Source: Megasphaera sp. (GTDB lineage: Bacteria > Bacillota > Negativicutes > Veillonellales > Megasphaeraceae). Taken from it: a DNA stretch of 64,000 bases. Under the pieces are notes generated by a model. The model did not search any database. It was not told the DNA's origin and was given only the letters and a program-made list of their open reading frames with translations. This document shows, one piece after another, positions 45,511 through 54,932 of this stretch. The stretch covers positions 1-64,000 of the forward strand of contig JAKVKI010000002.1 in NCBI GenBank assembly GCA_022486585.1, in the 5' to 3' direction. Both the position numbers and the translations under genes were made by a program. Positions within the stretch are counted from its first letter, which is position 1; each line of letters begins with the position of its first letter.

Positions 45511-47163
45511 GTGAAATATATGAGATATGGAAAAACCGGTATGTATGCGGCAATCATGGCAGCGATAGTCAGCTGCAGTACGCTGACCGCTACTGCGGCT
45601 GGTACTGTCCCGGCTGGCATCGTTCAGACGGCAACAACGACGGAGACAACAGGGAATACGGTGACGAAAACGTATAGTCTCGATTTAGATGCGAGTCAGT
45701 ATACGCGGCAGACGATGCAGGTTGACGGCTATGATGTGCCATTTCGAGCATATACGAATCGGGTATATGTAGCAAGGCCTGTTGATGCAGATTGTCAGTC
45801 AATGAATATATATGTGCCTGAAGGGTATTATGATGGTCAGACGATCAATGGGTACACTGCGCAGACGGCGCCGATTTTTATGGCCAATACCGTAGGCGGT
45901 TATATGCCTGGCCAGGCAGGGACACCAGCAGAAAAGGATGAGCGTACAGGAGATGCCAATGCTATTTTGACGGCCTTGTCACGAGGTTGTGTAGTAGCAA
46001 CTCCAGGAGCACGGGGGCGTACAACGGCAGATGCCAAGGGAGATTATACAGGGAAAGCACCGGCCTGTATCGTTGATATGAAGGCGGCTGTGCGCTATAT
46101 ACGCCATAACAAGGGCGTTATTCCCGGTGATACAGAAAAAATCATTTCCAATGGTACCAGCGCCGGCGGCGCGTTATCAGCTCTTTTAGGAGCGACTGGC
46201 AATAGCAGCGATTATGGACCGTATTTACAGGCACTTGGCGCAGCAGAAGAACGGGATGATGTTTTTGCATCCAGTGTGTATTGTCCTATTACTGATTTAG
46301 ATCATGCGGATATGGCCTATGAATGGGTGTTCAACGGCGTCGATACGTATCACCAAAGCAGCAAAGGCGGAGCTATGATGCCAGCCTTTATCAGAGGAAG
46401 TCATGGCCGAATCATTCCGTTAGGACCGGGGCCGGTCATACTGCAGCAGAAAAATCGTCCGGCTAATGCACCTGGCGATTCGGCGGCAGCACAGCCGCTG
46501 ACGGCAGTACAGCTTGCTGCTTCGCAGGAGTTGAAGCGGCAATATCCGGCGTATATCAACGGACTTCATTTGCAAGATGGGACAGGGCGGCAGCTGACGC
46601 TTGATAAAGCTGGGAATGGTCCGTTCAAGGAATATATCAAGTCACTATATATGGCCTCAGCCCAACAGGCACTGAATGAGGGCGATGATTTGTCTTCCCT
46701 GGATTGGCTGACTATTCACGATGGGGCAGTTGCAGATATGGATATGGGAAAATATGCTGTGTATGTCACTCGTCTTAAGGCAGTGCCTGCTTTTGATGAT
46801 TTTAACCTGGAATCGGCTGAAAACCAGGAATTTGGTACGGCTGTCATAGATAAGCAGCATTTTACTACGTATAGTCAAGCGCATTCAGCGATAAAGAAAA
46901 GCAAGATGGCAGATAAAAAGTGCATTAAAGAAATGAATCCGTTAAACTATATTGGCAAGGGGCAAGCGACACTTGCCAAGCATTGGCGTATTCGCCATGG
47001 TTCAACAGATCGCGATACGGTTCTGGCAGTGCCGGCTGTACTAGCGTTGAAATTGCAACAGGCTGGCTGTGATGTTGATTTTGCTGTGCCTTGGGCGCAG
47101 GGACATGGTGGAGATTATGATTTAGATTCATTATTTGCCTGGGTGGATCGTATTTGTAAATAG
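45511..47163 (+). CDS. Secreted tannase-like alpha/beta hydrolase (subtype B)
   Basis: A 550-residue exported esterase. GTG at 45511 is taken as start, with GTGAGG 4 nt before; ATG at 45520 is the alternative. The signal peptide spans about 10-30 and ends in ATAA. The nucleophile elbow GTSAGG puts Ser at 217. Asp500 in HGSTDRDT and His532 in GHGGDYD lie 32 residues apart, the same distance as Asp419 and His451 of the Lactobacillus plantarum tannase. GARGRTT and the block around VDMKAAVRYIRHNKGVIPGD also fit. Likely substrates are galloyl or related phenolic esters; feruloyl esterase is the alternative. It stands alone on its own promoter (CTGACG/TACAAT). Confidence 0.8.
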   Translation: MKYMRYGKTGMYAAIMAAIVSCSTLTATAAGTVPAGIVQTATTTETTGNTVTKTYSLDLDASQYTRQTMQVDGYDVPFRAYTNRVYVARPVDADCQSMNIYVPEGYYDGQTINGYTAQTAPIFMANTVGGYMPGQAGTPAEKDERTGDANAILTALSRGCVVATPGARGRTTADAKGDYTGKAPACIVDMKAAVRYIRHNKGVIPGDTEKIISNGTSAGGALSALLGATGNSSDYGPYLQALGAAEERDDVFASSVYCPITDLDHADMAYEWVFNGVDTYHQSSKGGAMMPAFIRGSHGRIIPLGPGPVILQQKNRPANAPGDSAAAQPLTAVQLAASQELKRQYPAYINGLHLQDGTGRQLTLDKAGNGPFKEYIKSLYMASAQQALNEGDDLSSLDWLTIHDGAVADMDMGKYAVYVTRLKAVPAFDDFNLESAENQEFGTAVIDKQHFTTYSQAHSAIKKSKMADKKCIKEMNPLNYIGKGQATLAKHWRIRHGSTDRDTVLAVPAVLALKLQQAGCDVDFAVPWAQGHGGDYDLDSLFAWVDRICK

Positions 47164-47261
47164 AATAGTGAAGACCAGCTGAAAATATGCACATAGTATC
47201 TATCTATGGTATACTACCCTATGTTAGTACATTTATATTTTAAGAAGGGCAGGTATCATAA

Positions 47262-48419
47262 TTGGAAGAAAACAAAACGTCTGTATTTTCGAACGGACTG
47301 TTATGGTTCGGGGCAGGAATCTCTATTGCAGAAATCCTGACGGGGATGTTATTGGCGCCGTTAGGATTTGTCAGGGGATTCGCAGCAATCCTTATCGGTC
47401 ATATCATTGGCGGTACGGTAATGTTTCTTGCCGGCCTTATTGGGGGCAGGACAGGCATGAGTGCCATGGAGACAGTGCGTATTTCCTTTGGTAAACAAGG
47501 CGCACTATTATTCGCAGGTCTCAATGTCATCCAGCTCATTGGCTGGACGGCAGTCATGGTGGCTAGCGCTGCTTTGGCAGCCAATACGATCGCTGGTATT
47601 GGGACAGCTGTGTGGAGCATCATTCTTGGCGTACTTATTGCTGTATGGGTGCTGCTTGGTTTGAAAAATTTAGGAAAGATCAACATTGTCGTTATTACGG
47701 CGCTGTTTATCCTGACCATTGTATTGAGTGTCGTCATTTTTCATGGGAATACGCCGCAGGCCAGTGGTGAGATCTCCTTTGGCGGTGCTGTGGAATTAGC
47801 TGTAGCGATGCCGCTATCCTGGCTGCCTATTATTTCCGACTATACGCGGACTGCAAAAAAACCAGGCTTGGCGACAGCTGTGAGCTGTACCACTTATTTT
47901 ATTGCCAGCTCGTGGATGTTTCTTATTGGCATGGGTGCAGCGCTGCTGACAGGACAGGATGATATTGCTGCGATTATGGTTGGCGCCGGTATGGGGCTGG
48001 CAGGTATTCTTGTCGTCTTGTTGTCGACCGTGACGACGACCTTCCTCGATGCGTTTTCAGCCGGTGTAAGTGGTAAGAGCTTGTTTCCTAAGGTATCAGA
48101 GAGGACGCTGGCATTGATTGCTACGGTCCTTGGCGTTGTCCTGGCAATTTTTGCTGCAGCCGATCAATTCCAGGATTTCCTGTATCTCATTGGTTCTGTA
48201 TTTGCACCGATGACGGCTATTTTGATTTCGGATTATTTCGTTTTGCACCGTGATCATAGCAGTGAATCTGTGAATTGGCTCAACATCGTGCTTTGGGTCA
48301 TCGGTTTCGGCTTGTATCGCTTTCTGCTTGATGTGGATACACCGTTGGGAATCACCTTCCCGGTCATTGTCGTTATGATGGCAGCCAGTGCAGCTATTCA
48401 TAAGTTTCTTGGAAAATAA
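47262..48419 (+). CDS. cytX: CytX-like hydroxymethylpyrimidine / cytosine permease
   Basis: A 385-residue membrane protein of the NCS1 (cytosine/purine permease) family with about 11-12 segments. The start is TTG at 47262 after AAGGGCAGG. The N-terminal LLWFGAGISIAEILTGMLLAPLGF and the central AVAMPLSWLPIISDYTRTAKKP are typical of CytX, thought to import the thiamine precursor HMP. In many genomes cytX is preceded by a TPP riboswitch; the 98-nt upstream gap here shows no such element, only a TATACT-type -10. Substrate therefore remains inferred. Confidence 0.8.
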   Translation: MEENKTSVFSNGLLWFGAGISIAEILTGMLLAPLGFVRGFAAILIGHIIGGTVMFLAGLIGGRTGMSAMETVRISFGKQGALLFAGLNVIQLIGWTAVMVASAALAANTIAGIGTAVWSIILGVLIAVWVLLGLKNLGKINIVVITALFILTIVLSVVIFHGNTPQASGEISFGGAVELAVAMPLSWLPIISDYTRTAKKPGLATAVSCTTYFIASSWMFLIGMGAALLTGQDDIAAIMVGAGMGLAGILVVLLSTVTTTFLDAFSAGVSGKSLFPKVSERTLALIATVLGVVLAIFAAADQFQDFLYLIGSVFAPMTAILISDYFVLHRDHSSESVNWLNIVLWVIGFGLYRFLLDVDTPLGITFPVIVVMMAASAAIHKFLGK

Positions 48420-48420
48420 A

Positions 48421-48473
48421 AAATACCTGATATCCAAATTGCTGACGCAACTGGATATCAGGTATTTTTTTAT
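48421..48473. terminator. Bidirectional terminator between cytX and pbp1A
   Basis: AAATACCTGATATCCA (48421-48436) pairs with 48452-48467 over 16 bp and is followed by a T run. The hairpin lies between convergent genes and overlaps the end of the PBP gene. Confidence 0.85.
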
Positions 48474-50497
48474 TCTTTATTGTTCCTGCCGGCTTGTTGT
48501 TTGTTTTGCTGGGTAGGGGCAGCTTTTTGTTTTGTCGTTGTTGATTTTTCAGTAGCAGCTTCACTTTTTTGGCTGCTCTTAGAGGTTGATTTTTCTTCCC
48601 GCGATGTTTCTTTGATTCGTTCCATACCGCTAGGGATGTCAAAATCGGTATTCTTAGAATCTTCTGTGGCAGAGGCCATATACGTGCGCCAGATTTCAGC
48701 TGGAATGGTACCGCCGTATACTTCGCCCAAACTATGGGAACCTCCATCATCACCCATCCAAACGGCAGTGACGATATCAGGTGTGTAGCCGACGAACCAG
48801 GCATCTTTATTATCATCTGTCGTACCGGTCTTGCCGGCAGCAGGACGATTGATAGCAGCGGCTGTGCCAGTGCCGTGGTTAATGACGCCTTCGAGCATGG
48901 CGGTCATTTCATAGGCTTCTTTTTCTGACATGACGCGAGTTTCGCTTTGACTGCCTTTAAGGGAAGATTCGTCTTCGATGACGTTGCCATTACGGTCGAG
49001 TATCTTAATGATAGCCGTAGGCTTCACATGAACACCTTTATTGGCGAATGTGCCATAGGCACTAGCCATTTCAAGGGGTGATACGCCACGGGTGAGGCCG
49101 CCGAGAGCCATAGCCAGATTTTGGTCTTTTGATTCATCGAGTGTGGTAATCCCCATTTTCTTGGCATTAGCGATGATATTCTTCGTTCCTACTTTATCAG
49201 CAGCCTGAACGGCAATGGTGTTGACCGATAGTGCTAATGCATCACTCATGGACATACTGCCACGATAGCCGCCTCCGGCATTTTTCGGACTCCAGCCTCC
49301 GTAGGTAATCGGTTTGTCTTCAAAGGTTGTACTTGGAGACATATCGTGCTGCAACGCCGTGACGTAGACGAACGGTTTGAATGCGGAACCAGGTTGGCGG
49401 ACAGCCTGATAGGCACGGTTAAAACTATCTTGACCGCGGCCGCCGACCATAGCCAGGATGTGACCGTTTTTAGGGTCAATGGATACGATGGCGCCTTGCG
49501 GCTGAGTCAAGCCTTTTTCGTCGGTGTAGTTATCTGGCAGTTGTCGCAAAGCACGAATGGCTGCGTGCTGTTTTTCAGCATCCATGGTGGTGTAAATCTT
49601 CAGGCCTTCTTTGTAGAGGGCGTCATCACCATATTTTTTGGCGACAATAGTCGATACGTAATCGATGAAGGAAGAGGTTTCTTCATTTTCTGTTTCAGCC
49701 TTTTTCTTGGTCAGGCCCATATCTTCTTTTTTGGCTTCTTCTCCTTCAGCCTGACTGATGTACTTATATTTGACCATTTGGTCTAGTACAGTGTTTTTAC
49801 GATTTTCTGCTTCGTCAGGATTGTTGAACGGCGAATAATAATTTGGACTCTTAGGAAGGCCGGCCAGCATAGCACATTGTGCTACGTTCAGTTGGTCTAC
49901 GTCCTTGCCGAAGTAGGTCTTGGCAGCCGTTTGGATGCCATACGCGCCTTGGCCAAAATATATTTGATTCATATACATTTCCAAGATTTCTTTTTTGCTG
50001 TATTTGCGTTCGATTTCAAGAGCAAGCATGGCTTCCTGAATTTTACGTTTCAATGTTTGTTCTGGAGAAAGGAAGGCATTTTTGGCCAGCTGCTGCGTTA
50101 TTGTACTGCCACCTTGGGCAATACCGCGATTGGTCAGATTAGTCACGACGGCACGGACGATGCCGATAGGATCGATGCCAATATGATCGTAGAAACGGTT
50201 ATCTTCGGCAGCAATGAAGGCATCCTGTAAATTCTGCGGAACTTTGTTGATGTCAATGGGCAGCCGGTTCTGATCGGAATGAAGCGTCGTAATGAGCCGG
50301 CCATGGATATCAAATACTTGTGATGATACGGCAGGCCGCATATTATTGCTGACAGCAGGCAAGCTTTGATAGGCAGCAAAAATATACCCAAAGCCGAGTC
50401 CGGCGATGACGACTAAAACTAATGCGAGGAAGATGCGTATGCGATGGAGTGGTCCTCTCTTTTTAGCATGCTTAGCTCTGCGTCTCGGTGTATACAT
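48470..50497 (-). CDS. Penicillin-binding protein 1A (bifunctional GT/transpeptidase)
   Basis: A 675-residue membrane-anchored enzyme that polymerises and cross-links peptidoglycan. A basic N-terminus and one membrane segment (about 23-45) precede the GT51 domain with AAEDNRFYDHIGIDPIG (about 90) and GGSTITQQLAKN. The transpeptidase domain has SxxK in QPGSAFKPF (near 375), SxN in SVNTIAV and KTG in AGKTGTTDD. The last about 60 residues are Ser/Lys/Thr/Gln-rich and probably disordered. The gene is monocistronic, preceded by AGGAGG. Confidence 0.96.
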   Translation of the reverse strand: MYTPRRRAKHAKKRGPLHRIRIFLALVLVVIAGLGFGYIFAAYQSLPAVSNNMRPAVSSQVFDIHGRLITTLHSDQNRLPIDINKVPQNLQDAFIAAEDNRFYDHIGIDPIGIVRAVVTNLTNRGIAQGGSTITQQLAKNAFLSPEQTLKRKIQEAMLALEIERKYSKKEILEMYMNQIYFGQGAYGIQTAAKTYFGKDVDQLNVAQCAMLAGLPKSPNYYSPFNNPDEAENRKNTVLDQMVKYKYISQAEGEEAKKEDMGLTKKKAETENEETSSFIDYVSTIVAKKYGDDALYKEGLKIYTTMDAEKQHAAIRALRQLPDNYTDEKGLTQPQGAIVSIDPKNGHILAMVGGRGQDSFNRAYQAVRQPGSAFKPFVYVTALQHDMSPSTTFEDKPITYGGWSPKNAGGGYRGSMSMSDALALSVNTIAVQAADKVGTKNIIANAKKMGITTLDESKDQNLAMALGGLTRGVSPLEMASAYGTFANKGVHVKPTAIIKILDRNGNVIEDESSLKGSQSETRVMSEKEAYEMTAMLEGVINHGTGTAAAINRPAAGKTGTTDDNKDAWFVGYTPDIVTAVWMGDDGGSHSLGEVYGGTIPAEIWRTYMASATEDSKNTDFDIPSGMERIKETSREEKSTSKSSQKSEAATEKSTTTKQKAAPTQQNKQQAGRNNKE

Positions 50498-50751
50498 TTA
50501 TATCCTCCTGTGGTGGTTGATGCGCCTTTACAAAAATCATGGTGATAAAACAAACTTTACATTTTCTTATTATAACACATCTACTTTTGATATCCTATAT
50601 ATGGGTGTTACTTTTAGCTGTGTTTGCATACTGAAGAGACAATGTATGCATATGTGTATTCTAAGAAAACAAATAGCGGAATGTATCAGCAAAAATCATA
50701 TAAGCAGTATACATTATATATAAAAGTAATACAGCAAAATTCATAAATCCA

Positions 50752-50780
50752 TTGACAACATAGCCCAAACAGAGTACTAT
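50752..50780 (+). promoter_or_regulatory. ppsA promoter
   Basis: TTGACA at 50752-50757 and TACTAT at 50775-50780 with a 17-nt spacer (a TATAAT overlaps at 50778-50783). Confidence 0.65.
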
Positions 50781-50802
50781 AATTATAAAAACAAAAGCAT
50801 TA

Positions 50803-50823
50803 GCGTATACAAATAGTATGCGC
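50803..50823. promoter_or_regulatory. Imperfect palindrome, candidate CcpN operator of ppsA
   Basis: GCGTATAC (50803-50810) and GTATGCGC (50816-50823) are inverted with one mismatch. They lie just downstream of the ppsA promoter, where binding would block transcription. The core GCGTATACAAATA recurs as GTGTATACAAAGA before the CcpN-like gene (53342-53354). Confidence 0.5.
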
Positions 50824-50847
50824 GTACGTCAATAGGAGGTATAGGTT

Positions 50848-53250
50848 ATGGTTAAGGACAGAAACAAAGCATTTGTATTGTGGTTTGACGAATTACGCCG
50901 TGCTGATGTGGCGCTTGTAGGCGGCAAATCATCTTCCTTAGGTGAATTGACATCGCATACGGATGTGCCCGTACCGTATGGGTTTGCTACGACGGCTGAA
51001 GGCTACCGTCATTTCATGCATCAGACCGGGATGGATGTCAAAATCAAAGAACTCCTGAAGGGCTTGACCGATGTAGAAGATCCTGTTCAGCTCCGCAATG
51101 TAACAGCAGCTATTCGTAAAGCTATTTGTGATGCAGAAATGCCGAAAGATTTAGCTGATGCGATTCGCCAGAGTTATATCGAACTGGGGAAAAAAGTGGG
51201 CGAAGCCGATCCGTTTGTAGCTGTTCGTTCTAGCGCTACAGCAGAAGACCTTCCTGATGCCAGCTTTGCTGGCCAGCAAGATACGTATTTGAATGTTCAG
51301 GGTCCGGATATGGTTATTCAGAAGGTTAAAGAATGCTATGCTTCGACCTTTACTGACAGAGCTACGTATTATCGTACGAAAAAGGGATTCGATCATTTAC
51401 AGGTAGCACTCAGTGCTGCTGTACAGATGATGGTATTCTCTAAAGCCGCCGGCGTTATGTTTACTGTTGATTTGGTGACTGGCGATGATTCGACTATTAC
51501 TATTGAAGGGGCATGGGGCCTCGGGGAATATGTCGTTCAAGGGACTGTTACACCGGATAATTTTAAAGTACAGAAGGCCGATTTATCTATTATCTCCAAG
51601 ATGATCAATACCAAACCGGTCAAACTGGTTCGCAAACCAGGCGGCGATTGTGAAGAACAGCTGGTACCTATTGACGAACAGAAGGAACAGGTTATTTCTG
51701 ACGAACAGGTAAAAGAACTGGCTTCGTATGCTAAAGCGATTGAAAAACATTACGGTTGCTATATGGATATGGAATGGGGCGTTGATGAACGGACGGATAA
51801 GATTTGGCTGCTCCAAGCTCGTCCGGAAACAGTTTGGTCGAGAAAAAATAAGGAAAAGAAAGAAGGAGGAACTAAGGATATGTCACAGGAACCGATGACG
51901 ACGGACCGCAAAATTGTTGTAAAAGGTTTGCCGGCAAGCCCTGGTCATGCAGCAGGTAAAGCACATATTATTTTAGACCCCAGCAGAATTGAAGAATTCA
52001 ATGATGGTGAAATCCTGGTTACAACCATGACGGCACCGGACTGGGTACCGGCTATGAAGAAAGCAAAAGCCATTGTTACAGATGCTGGCGGGATGACCTG
52101 CCATGCTTCTATTGTCAGCCGTGAATTGGGTATTCCTTGTATTGTCGGCACGAAGAGCCGCAGCACAGAAGCGACGACGACGATTACGGATGGCATGAAC
52201 ATCACTGTGGACGCAACGAATGGTATCGTCTATGAAGGTATTGTAGAAGATATTGTAAAACCGGCAGAAACGACAGGCGGAGCTACCGTTGTAGCAGCTG
52301 AAGCGGCACCGATTACGGGTACGAAGATTTACATGAATCTGGGCAATCCTGATTTGGCTGAAAAATATGGCAAACTCCCTTGTGACGGTATTGGCCTTAT
52401 GCGTGAAGAATTTATTTGGACGACGTTCATTCACGAACATCCATTATATCTCATCGAAATCGGTCATCCTGAACGCGTAGTAGATCAGCTGGCTGACGGT
52501 ATGCGCAAGGTTTGCCAGGCATTGGCTCCTCGTCCGGTAACGTTGCGGTTCAGCGATTTCAAATCTAGTGAATACCGTAATCTTAAAGGCGGCGATAAAT
52601 ATGAACCGCAGGAAAGCAGCGCACTCTTAGGCTGGCGTGGTGCTTCACGGTATTATGATCCGAAATACATGGAAGCCTTCAAGCTGGAAATTAAAGCGGT
52701 TCAAAAAGTTCGTGAAGAATATGGCTTTAAAAACCTCAATGTTATGATCCCCTTCTGCCGCCGCGTCGATGAAATGCAGAAGATCGTAGGGCTCATGGCT
52801 GCTGAAGGCTTGCACCGCGGGCCGGACTTCAAAGTATGGCTCATGGCAGAAATCCCGTCCAATATTATTTTGGCCGATCAGTTCAATCAGTTTGTCGATG
52901 GCTATTCTATCGGTTCCAACGATCTGACAATGCTCATCATGGGTTGTGACCGTGATAATGATACAGTTGCACCGCTGTTCGATGAACGGAATCTGGCTGT
53001 AAAGAGAGCTATCCGTCATTTGATTTCTGTTGCACATAAAGAAGGTAAGACCGTCTCTATTTGTGGCCAGGCACCGAGTGTATATCCTGACTTTACTGAA
53101 TTCTTGGTCAAGAGCGGTATCGATTCCGTATCTGTCAACCCGGATGCTGTCGTATCGACACGCAAGAATGTAGCGCAAATCGAACAGCGAATCCTGTTAG
53201 ATTCGCTGACAGGTAAAGGCCGGTCTGATACAGAAGATTATACGTGGTAA
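50848..53250 (+). CDS. ppsA: Phosphoenolpyruvate synthase
   Basis: An 800-residue enzyme making PEP from pyruvate and ATP (AMP and phosphate released). The N-terminal nucleotide-binding domain (about 1-335) starts with WFDELRRADVALVGGKSSSLGEL. The swivelling phosphohistidine domain has Thr417 and His419 in GGMTCHAS; Thr417 is the position phosphorylated by PpsR in related enzymes. The C-terminal PEP/pyruvate barrel ends with Cys739 in SICGQAPS and SVNPDAV. AGGAGG precedes the ATG. The regulator genes ccpN and ppsR follow, so the enzyme, its likely transcriptional control and its post-translational control are linked. Confidence 0.96.
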   Translation: MVKDRNKAFVLWFDELRRADVALVGGKSSSLGELTSHTDVPVPYGFATTAEGYRHFMHQTGMDVKIKELLKGLTDVEDPVQLRNVTAAIRKAICDAEMPKDLADAIRQSYIELGKKVGEADPFVAVRSSATAEDLPDASFAGQQDTYLNVQGPDMVIQKVKECYASTFTDRATYYRTKKGFDHLQVALSAAVQMMVFSKAAGVMFTVDLVTGDDSTITIEGAWGLGEYVVQGTVTPDNFKVQKADLSIISKMINTKPVKLVRKPGGDCEEQLVPIDEQKEQVISDEQVKELASYAKAIEKHYGCYMDMEWGVDERTDKIWLLQARPETVWSRKNKEKKEGGTKDMSQEPMTTDRKIVVKGLPASPGHAAGKAHIILDPSRIEEFNDGEILVTTMTAPDWVPAMKKAKAIVTDAGGMTCHASIVSRELGIPCIVGTKSRSTEATTTITDGMNITVDATNGIVYEGIVEDIVKPAETTGGATVVAAEAAPITGTKIYMNLGNPDLAEKYGKLPCDGIGLMREEFIWTTFIHEHPLYLIEIGHPERVVDQLADGMRKVCQALAPRPVTLRFSDFKSSEYRNLKGGDKYEPQESSALLGWRGASRYYDPKYMEAFKLEIKAVQKVREEYGFKNLNVMIPFCRRVDEMQKIVGLMAAEGLHRGPDFKVWLMAEIPSNIILADQFNQFVDGYSIGSNDLTMLIMGCDRDNDTVAPLFDERNLAVKRAIRHLISVAHKEGKTVSICGQAPSVYPDFTEFLVKSGIDSVSVNPDAVVSTRKNVAQIEQRILLDSLTGKGRSDTEDYTW

Positions 53251-53274
53251 CTACACAGAATGTAATGTGAGAGG

Positions 53275-53318
53275 GGCAGCCAAAAAGAATGAAGGTTTCC
53301 TTTTGGCTGCCTTTCCTC
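53275..53318 (+). terminator. Hairpin terminator after ppsA
   Basis: GGCAGCCAAAAG (53275-53286) pairs with CTTTTGGCTGCC (53300-53311) and is followed by TTTCCTC. The T tail is weak, so partial read-through into ccpN is possible. Confidence 0.65.
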
Positions 53319-53341
53319 ATGTTTGCCTGTCTGCCATGGTA

Positions 53342-53354
53342 GTGTATACAAAGA
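53342..53354. promoter_or_regulatory. GTGTATACAAAGA motif upstream of ccpN
   Basis: Shares GYGTATACAAA with the element before ppsA (50803-50813), and TAG precedes it in both places. It lies about 40 nt before the ccpN start. Possible autoregulatory binding site. Confidence 0.4.
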
Positions 53355-53390
53355 CTGCGGCAGGGAAGCACCTGGAGGTGAAAAAGAGAC

Positions 53391-54032
53391 ATGCTATCAG
53401 AACGACAGGAAACGATTTTACAAATCGTCAAAGAAAATAGCCCCATTACGGGGCAGCATATCGCTAACAGGCTGCATGTGACCCGCGCAGCGCTGCGGTC
53501 AGATTTGGCTATTCTGACGATGTTGGAACTTATCGATGCACGGCCTAAGTTAGGGTATTTTTTTACAGGCCATAAAGAGAAAGACTTATTGTCACGGGCT
53601 ATTACGGATATCAGCATAGAAACGTGTTTGTCACAGCCCGTCATTGTCGGTGAGCATACGAGTGCCTATGATGCGATTATTGCCATGTTCACAGAAGATG
53701 TCGGGACTGTTTTTGTCGGGACCAATAATATTATGGCTGGCGTTGTATCCCGCAAGGATTTGCTAAAGACCGCGATGGGCCATAATGACCTGCGGGCATT
53801 GCCTGTACGAATGGTCATGACGCCGGTGAGCAAGCTGATTTACGTTCGTCCTGATGAAAAAGCGCTTGTAGCAGCACAACGTATGATAGAATATGAAGTG
53901 GATTGTCTGCCGGTGGTCAATGTCCTGGATACAGAGGAAGAAGACCGCAAAGATCTGCAGATCGTCGGTAGGATTTCAAAGACTAATATTACCCGTTTAT
54001 TTGTAGAATGTGGACTAGGAAGGAGAACATAA
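53391..54032 (+). CDS. ccpN: CcpN-like regulator (HTH plus CBS pair)
   Basis: A 213-residue cytoplasmic regulator. The N-terminal winged helix (about 1-60) with ENSPITGQHIANRLHVTRAALRSDLAIL, here cited as the core ITGQHIANRLHVTRAALR, is followed by two CBS motifs (about 80-140 and 143-205) that usually bind adenine nucleotides. In Bacillus, CcpN represses gluconeogenic genes, and ccpN is coupled to the yqfL/ppsR gene, exactly as here (1 nt between). CTGGAGGTG precedes the ATG at a slightly long distance. Targets are inferred to include ppsA because of the shared upstream motif. Confidence 0.9.
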   Translation: MLSERQETILQIVKENSPITGQHIANRLHVTRAALRSDLAILTMLELIDARPKLGYFFTGHKEKDLLSRAITDISIETCLSQPVIVGEHTSAYDAIIAMFTEDVGTVFVGTNNIMAGVVSRKDLLKTAMGHNDLRALPVRMVMTPVSKLIYVRPDEKALVAAQRMIEYEVDCLPVVNVLDTEEEDRKDLQIVGRISKTNITRLFVECGLGRRT

Positions 54033-54033
54033 C

Positions 54034-54855
54034 GTGCCATTACCTCTTATTTATGCCTGCTCCGATTCATTGGGTGAAACGGCTGAACGCGTGGCTCGCG
54101 CCGCTGCCAGCCAATATGACAAGGAAGAATTCAATATTATCCGAGTCCCGTACATCCGATCGGAACAACAGGTAGCAGACCTTGTGAAAAAAGCAAAAGA
54201 AAATAACGCAATGATTTGTTACACCATCATTTCGCCACTGTTACGCCGGAAATTAAAGGAATTGACAGCAGATGCAAATGTGGTAGTTGTAGATATTATC
54301 GGGCCTATGCTGGAAGGTGTCGGCAAGTTAACTTCGACGGATCCAACGATGAAAGCCGGTATGATCCATCAGCTTGATGAAGAATATTTCAAACGAGTAG
54401 AAGCCATTGAGTTCGCTGTCAAATTTGATGATGGCAAAAATCCGATTGGTTTCCTTCAAGCGGATATTGTCATTGTCGGTGTATCACGGACATCTAAGAC
54501 ACCGTTGTCGATGTATTTGGCTCATAAACGGATCAAAGCGGCCAATCTGCCATTGGTGCCGGAGGTATCGCTGCCACCAGAATTATTCCAGGTGCCGGCC
54601 CGTAAAATCGTCGGACTTATTATTGATCCTTTTAAATTGAATTTCATTCGATCTGAACGGCTTCGCAGTATGGGGCTGGATTCGAATGCAAGCTATGCCA
54701 ATATTGAACGTATCAATGAAGAACTGGCTTATGCCCGCGGCGTTATGCGCCGGCTTCATTGTCCGATTATCGATGTATCTGCTAAAGCGATTGAAGAAAC
54801 TGCCAATTTAGTGTTGGAAATCGTTAAGCGGAATAAGGAACTTTACAACGAATAA
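54034..54855 (+). CDS. ppsR: PEP synthase regulatory protein (kinase/pyrophosphorylase, DUF299)
   Basis: A 273-residue bifunctional enzyme that uses ADP to phosphorylate, and phosphate to dephosphorylate, the Thr next to the catalytic His of PEP synthase or PPDK. The start is GTG at 54034 after GAAGGAG, one base after the ccpN stop. The P-loop-like GVSRTSKTPLSMYLA (about 149-163) and N-terminal YACSDSLGETAERVARAAASQY, cited as SDSLGETAE, are diagnostic. The presumed target Thr417 is present in the PpsA encoded just upstream. Confidence 0.95.
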   Translation: MPLPLIYACSDSLGETAERVARAAASQYDKEEFNIIRVPYIRSEQQVADLVKKAKENNAMICYTIISPLLRRKLKELTADANVVVVDIIGPMLEGVGKLTSTDPTMKAGMIHQLDEEYFKRVEAIEFAVKFDDGKNPIGFLQADIVIVGVSRTSKTPLSMYLAHKRIKAANLPLVPEVSLPPELFQVPARKIVGLIIDPFKLNFIRSERLRSMGLDSNASYANIERINEELAYARGVMRRLHCPIIDVSAKAIEETANLVLEIVKRNKELYNE

Positions 54856-54862
54856 ATGGCAT

Positions 54863-54893
54863 AAAAAAAGACGCCATTCGGCGTCTTTTTTTA
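54863..54893. terminator. Terminator after ppsR
   Basis: AAAAAAAGACGCC (54863-54875) and GGCGTCTTTTTTT (54880-54892) form a perfect 13-bp stem with a 4-nt loop. Only 39 nt separate it from the next start codon, and no promoter is obvious there. Confidence 0.9.
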
Positions 54894-54932
54894 TAGTACC
54901 GGCCCTTGCCATCATGATTGAGGTGATACTGT

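Larger units (their letters stand above)
50498..50847. other. AT-rich intergenic region between pbp1A and ppsA
   Basis: About 350 bp between divergent genes. The first 250 bp show no convincing gene or structure. The last 100 bp contain the ppsA promoter and the inverted repeat described separately. Confidence 0.6.

Noticed and set aside
47164-47261. TPP riboswitch before the CytX-like gene
   Set aside because: The gap is short and contains none of the conserved THI-box segments.
50406-50723. 105-residue frame spanning the pbp1A start and the intergenic region
   Set aside because: Overlaps the pbp1A N-terminus, lacks a ribosome site and shows no domain.
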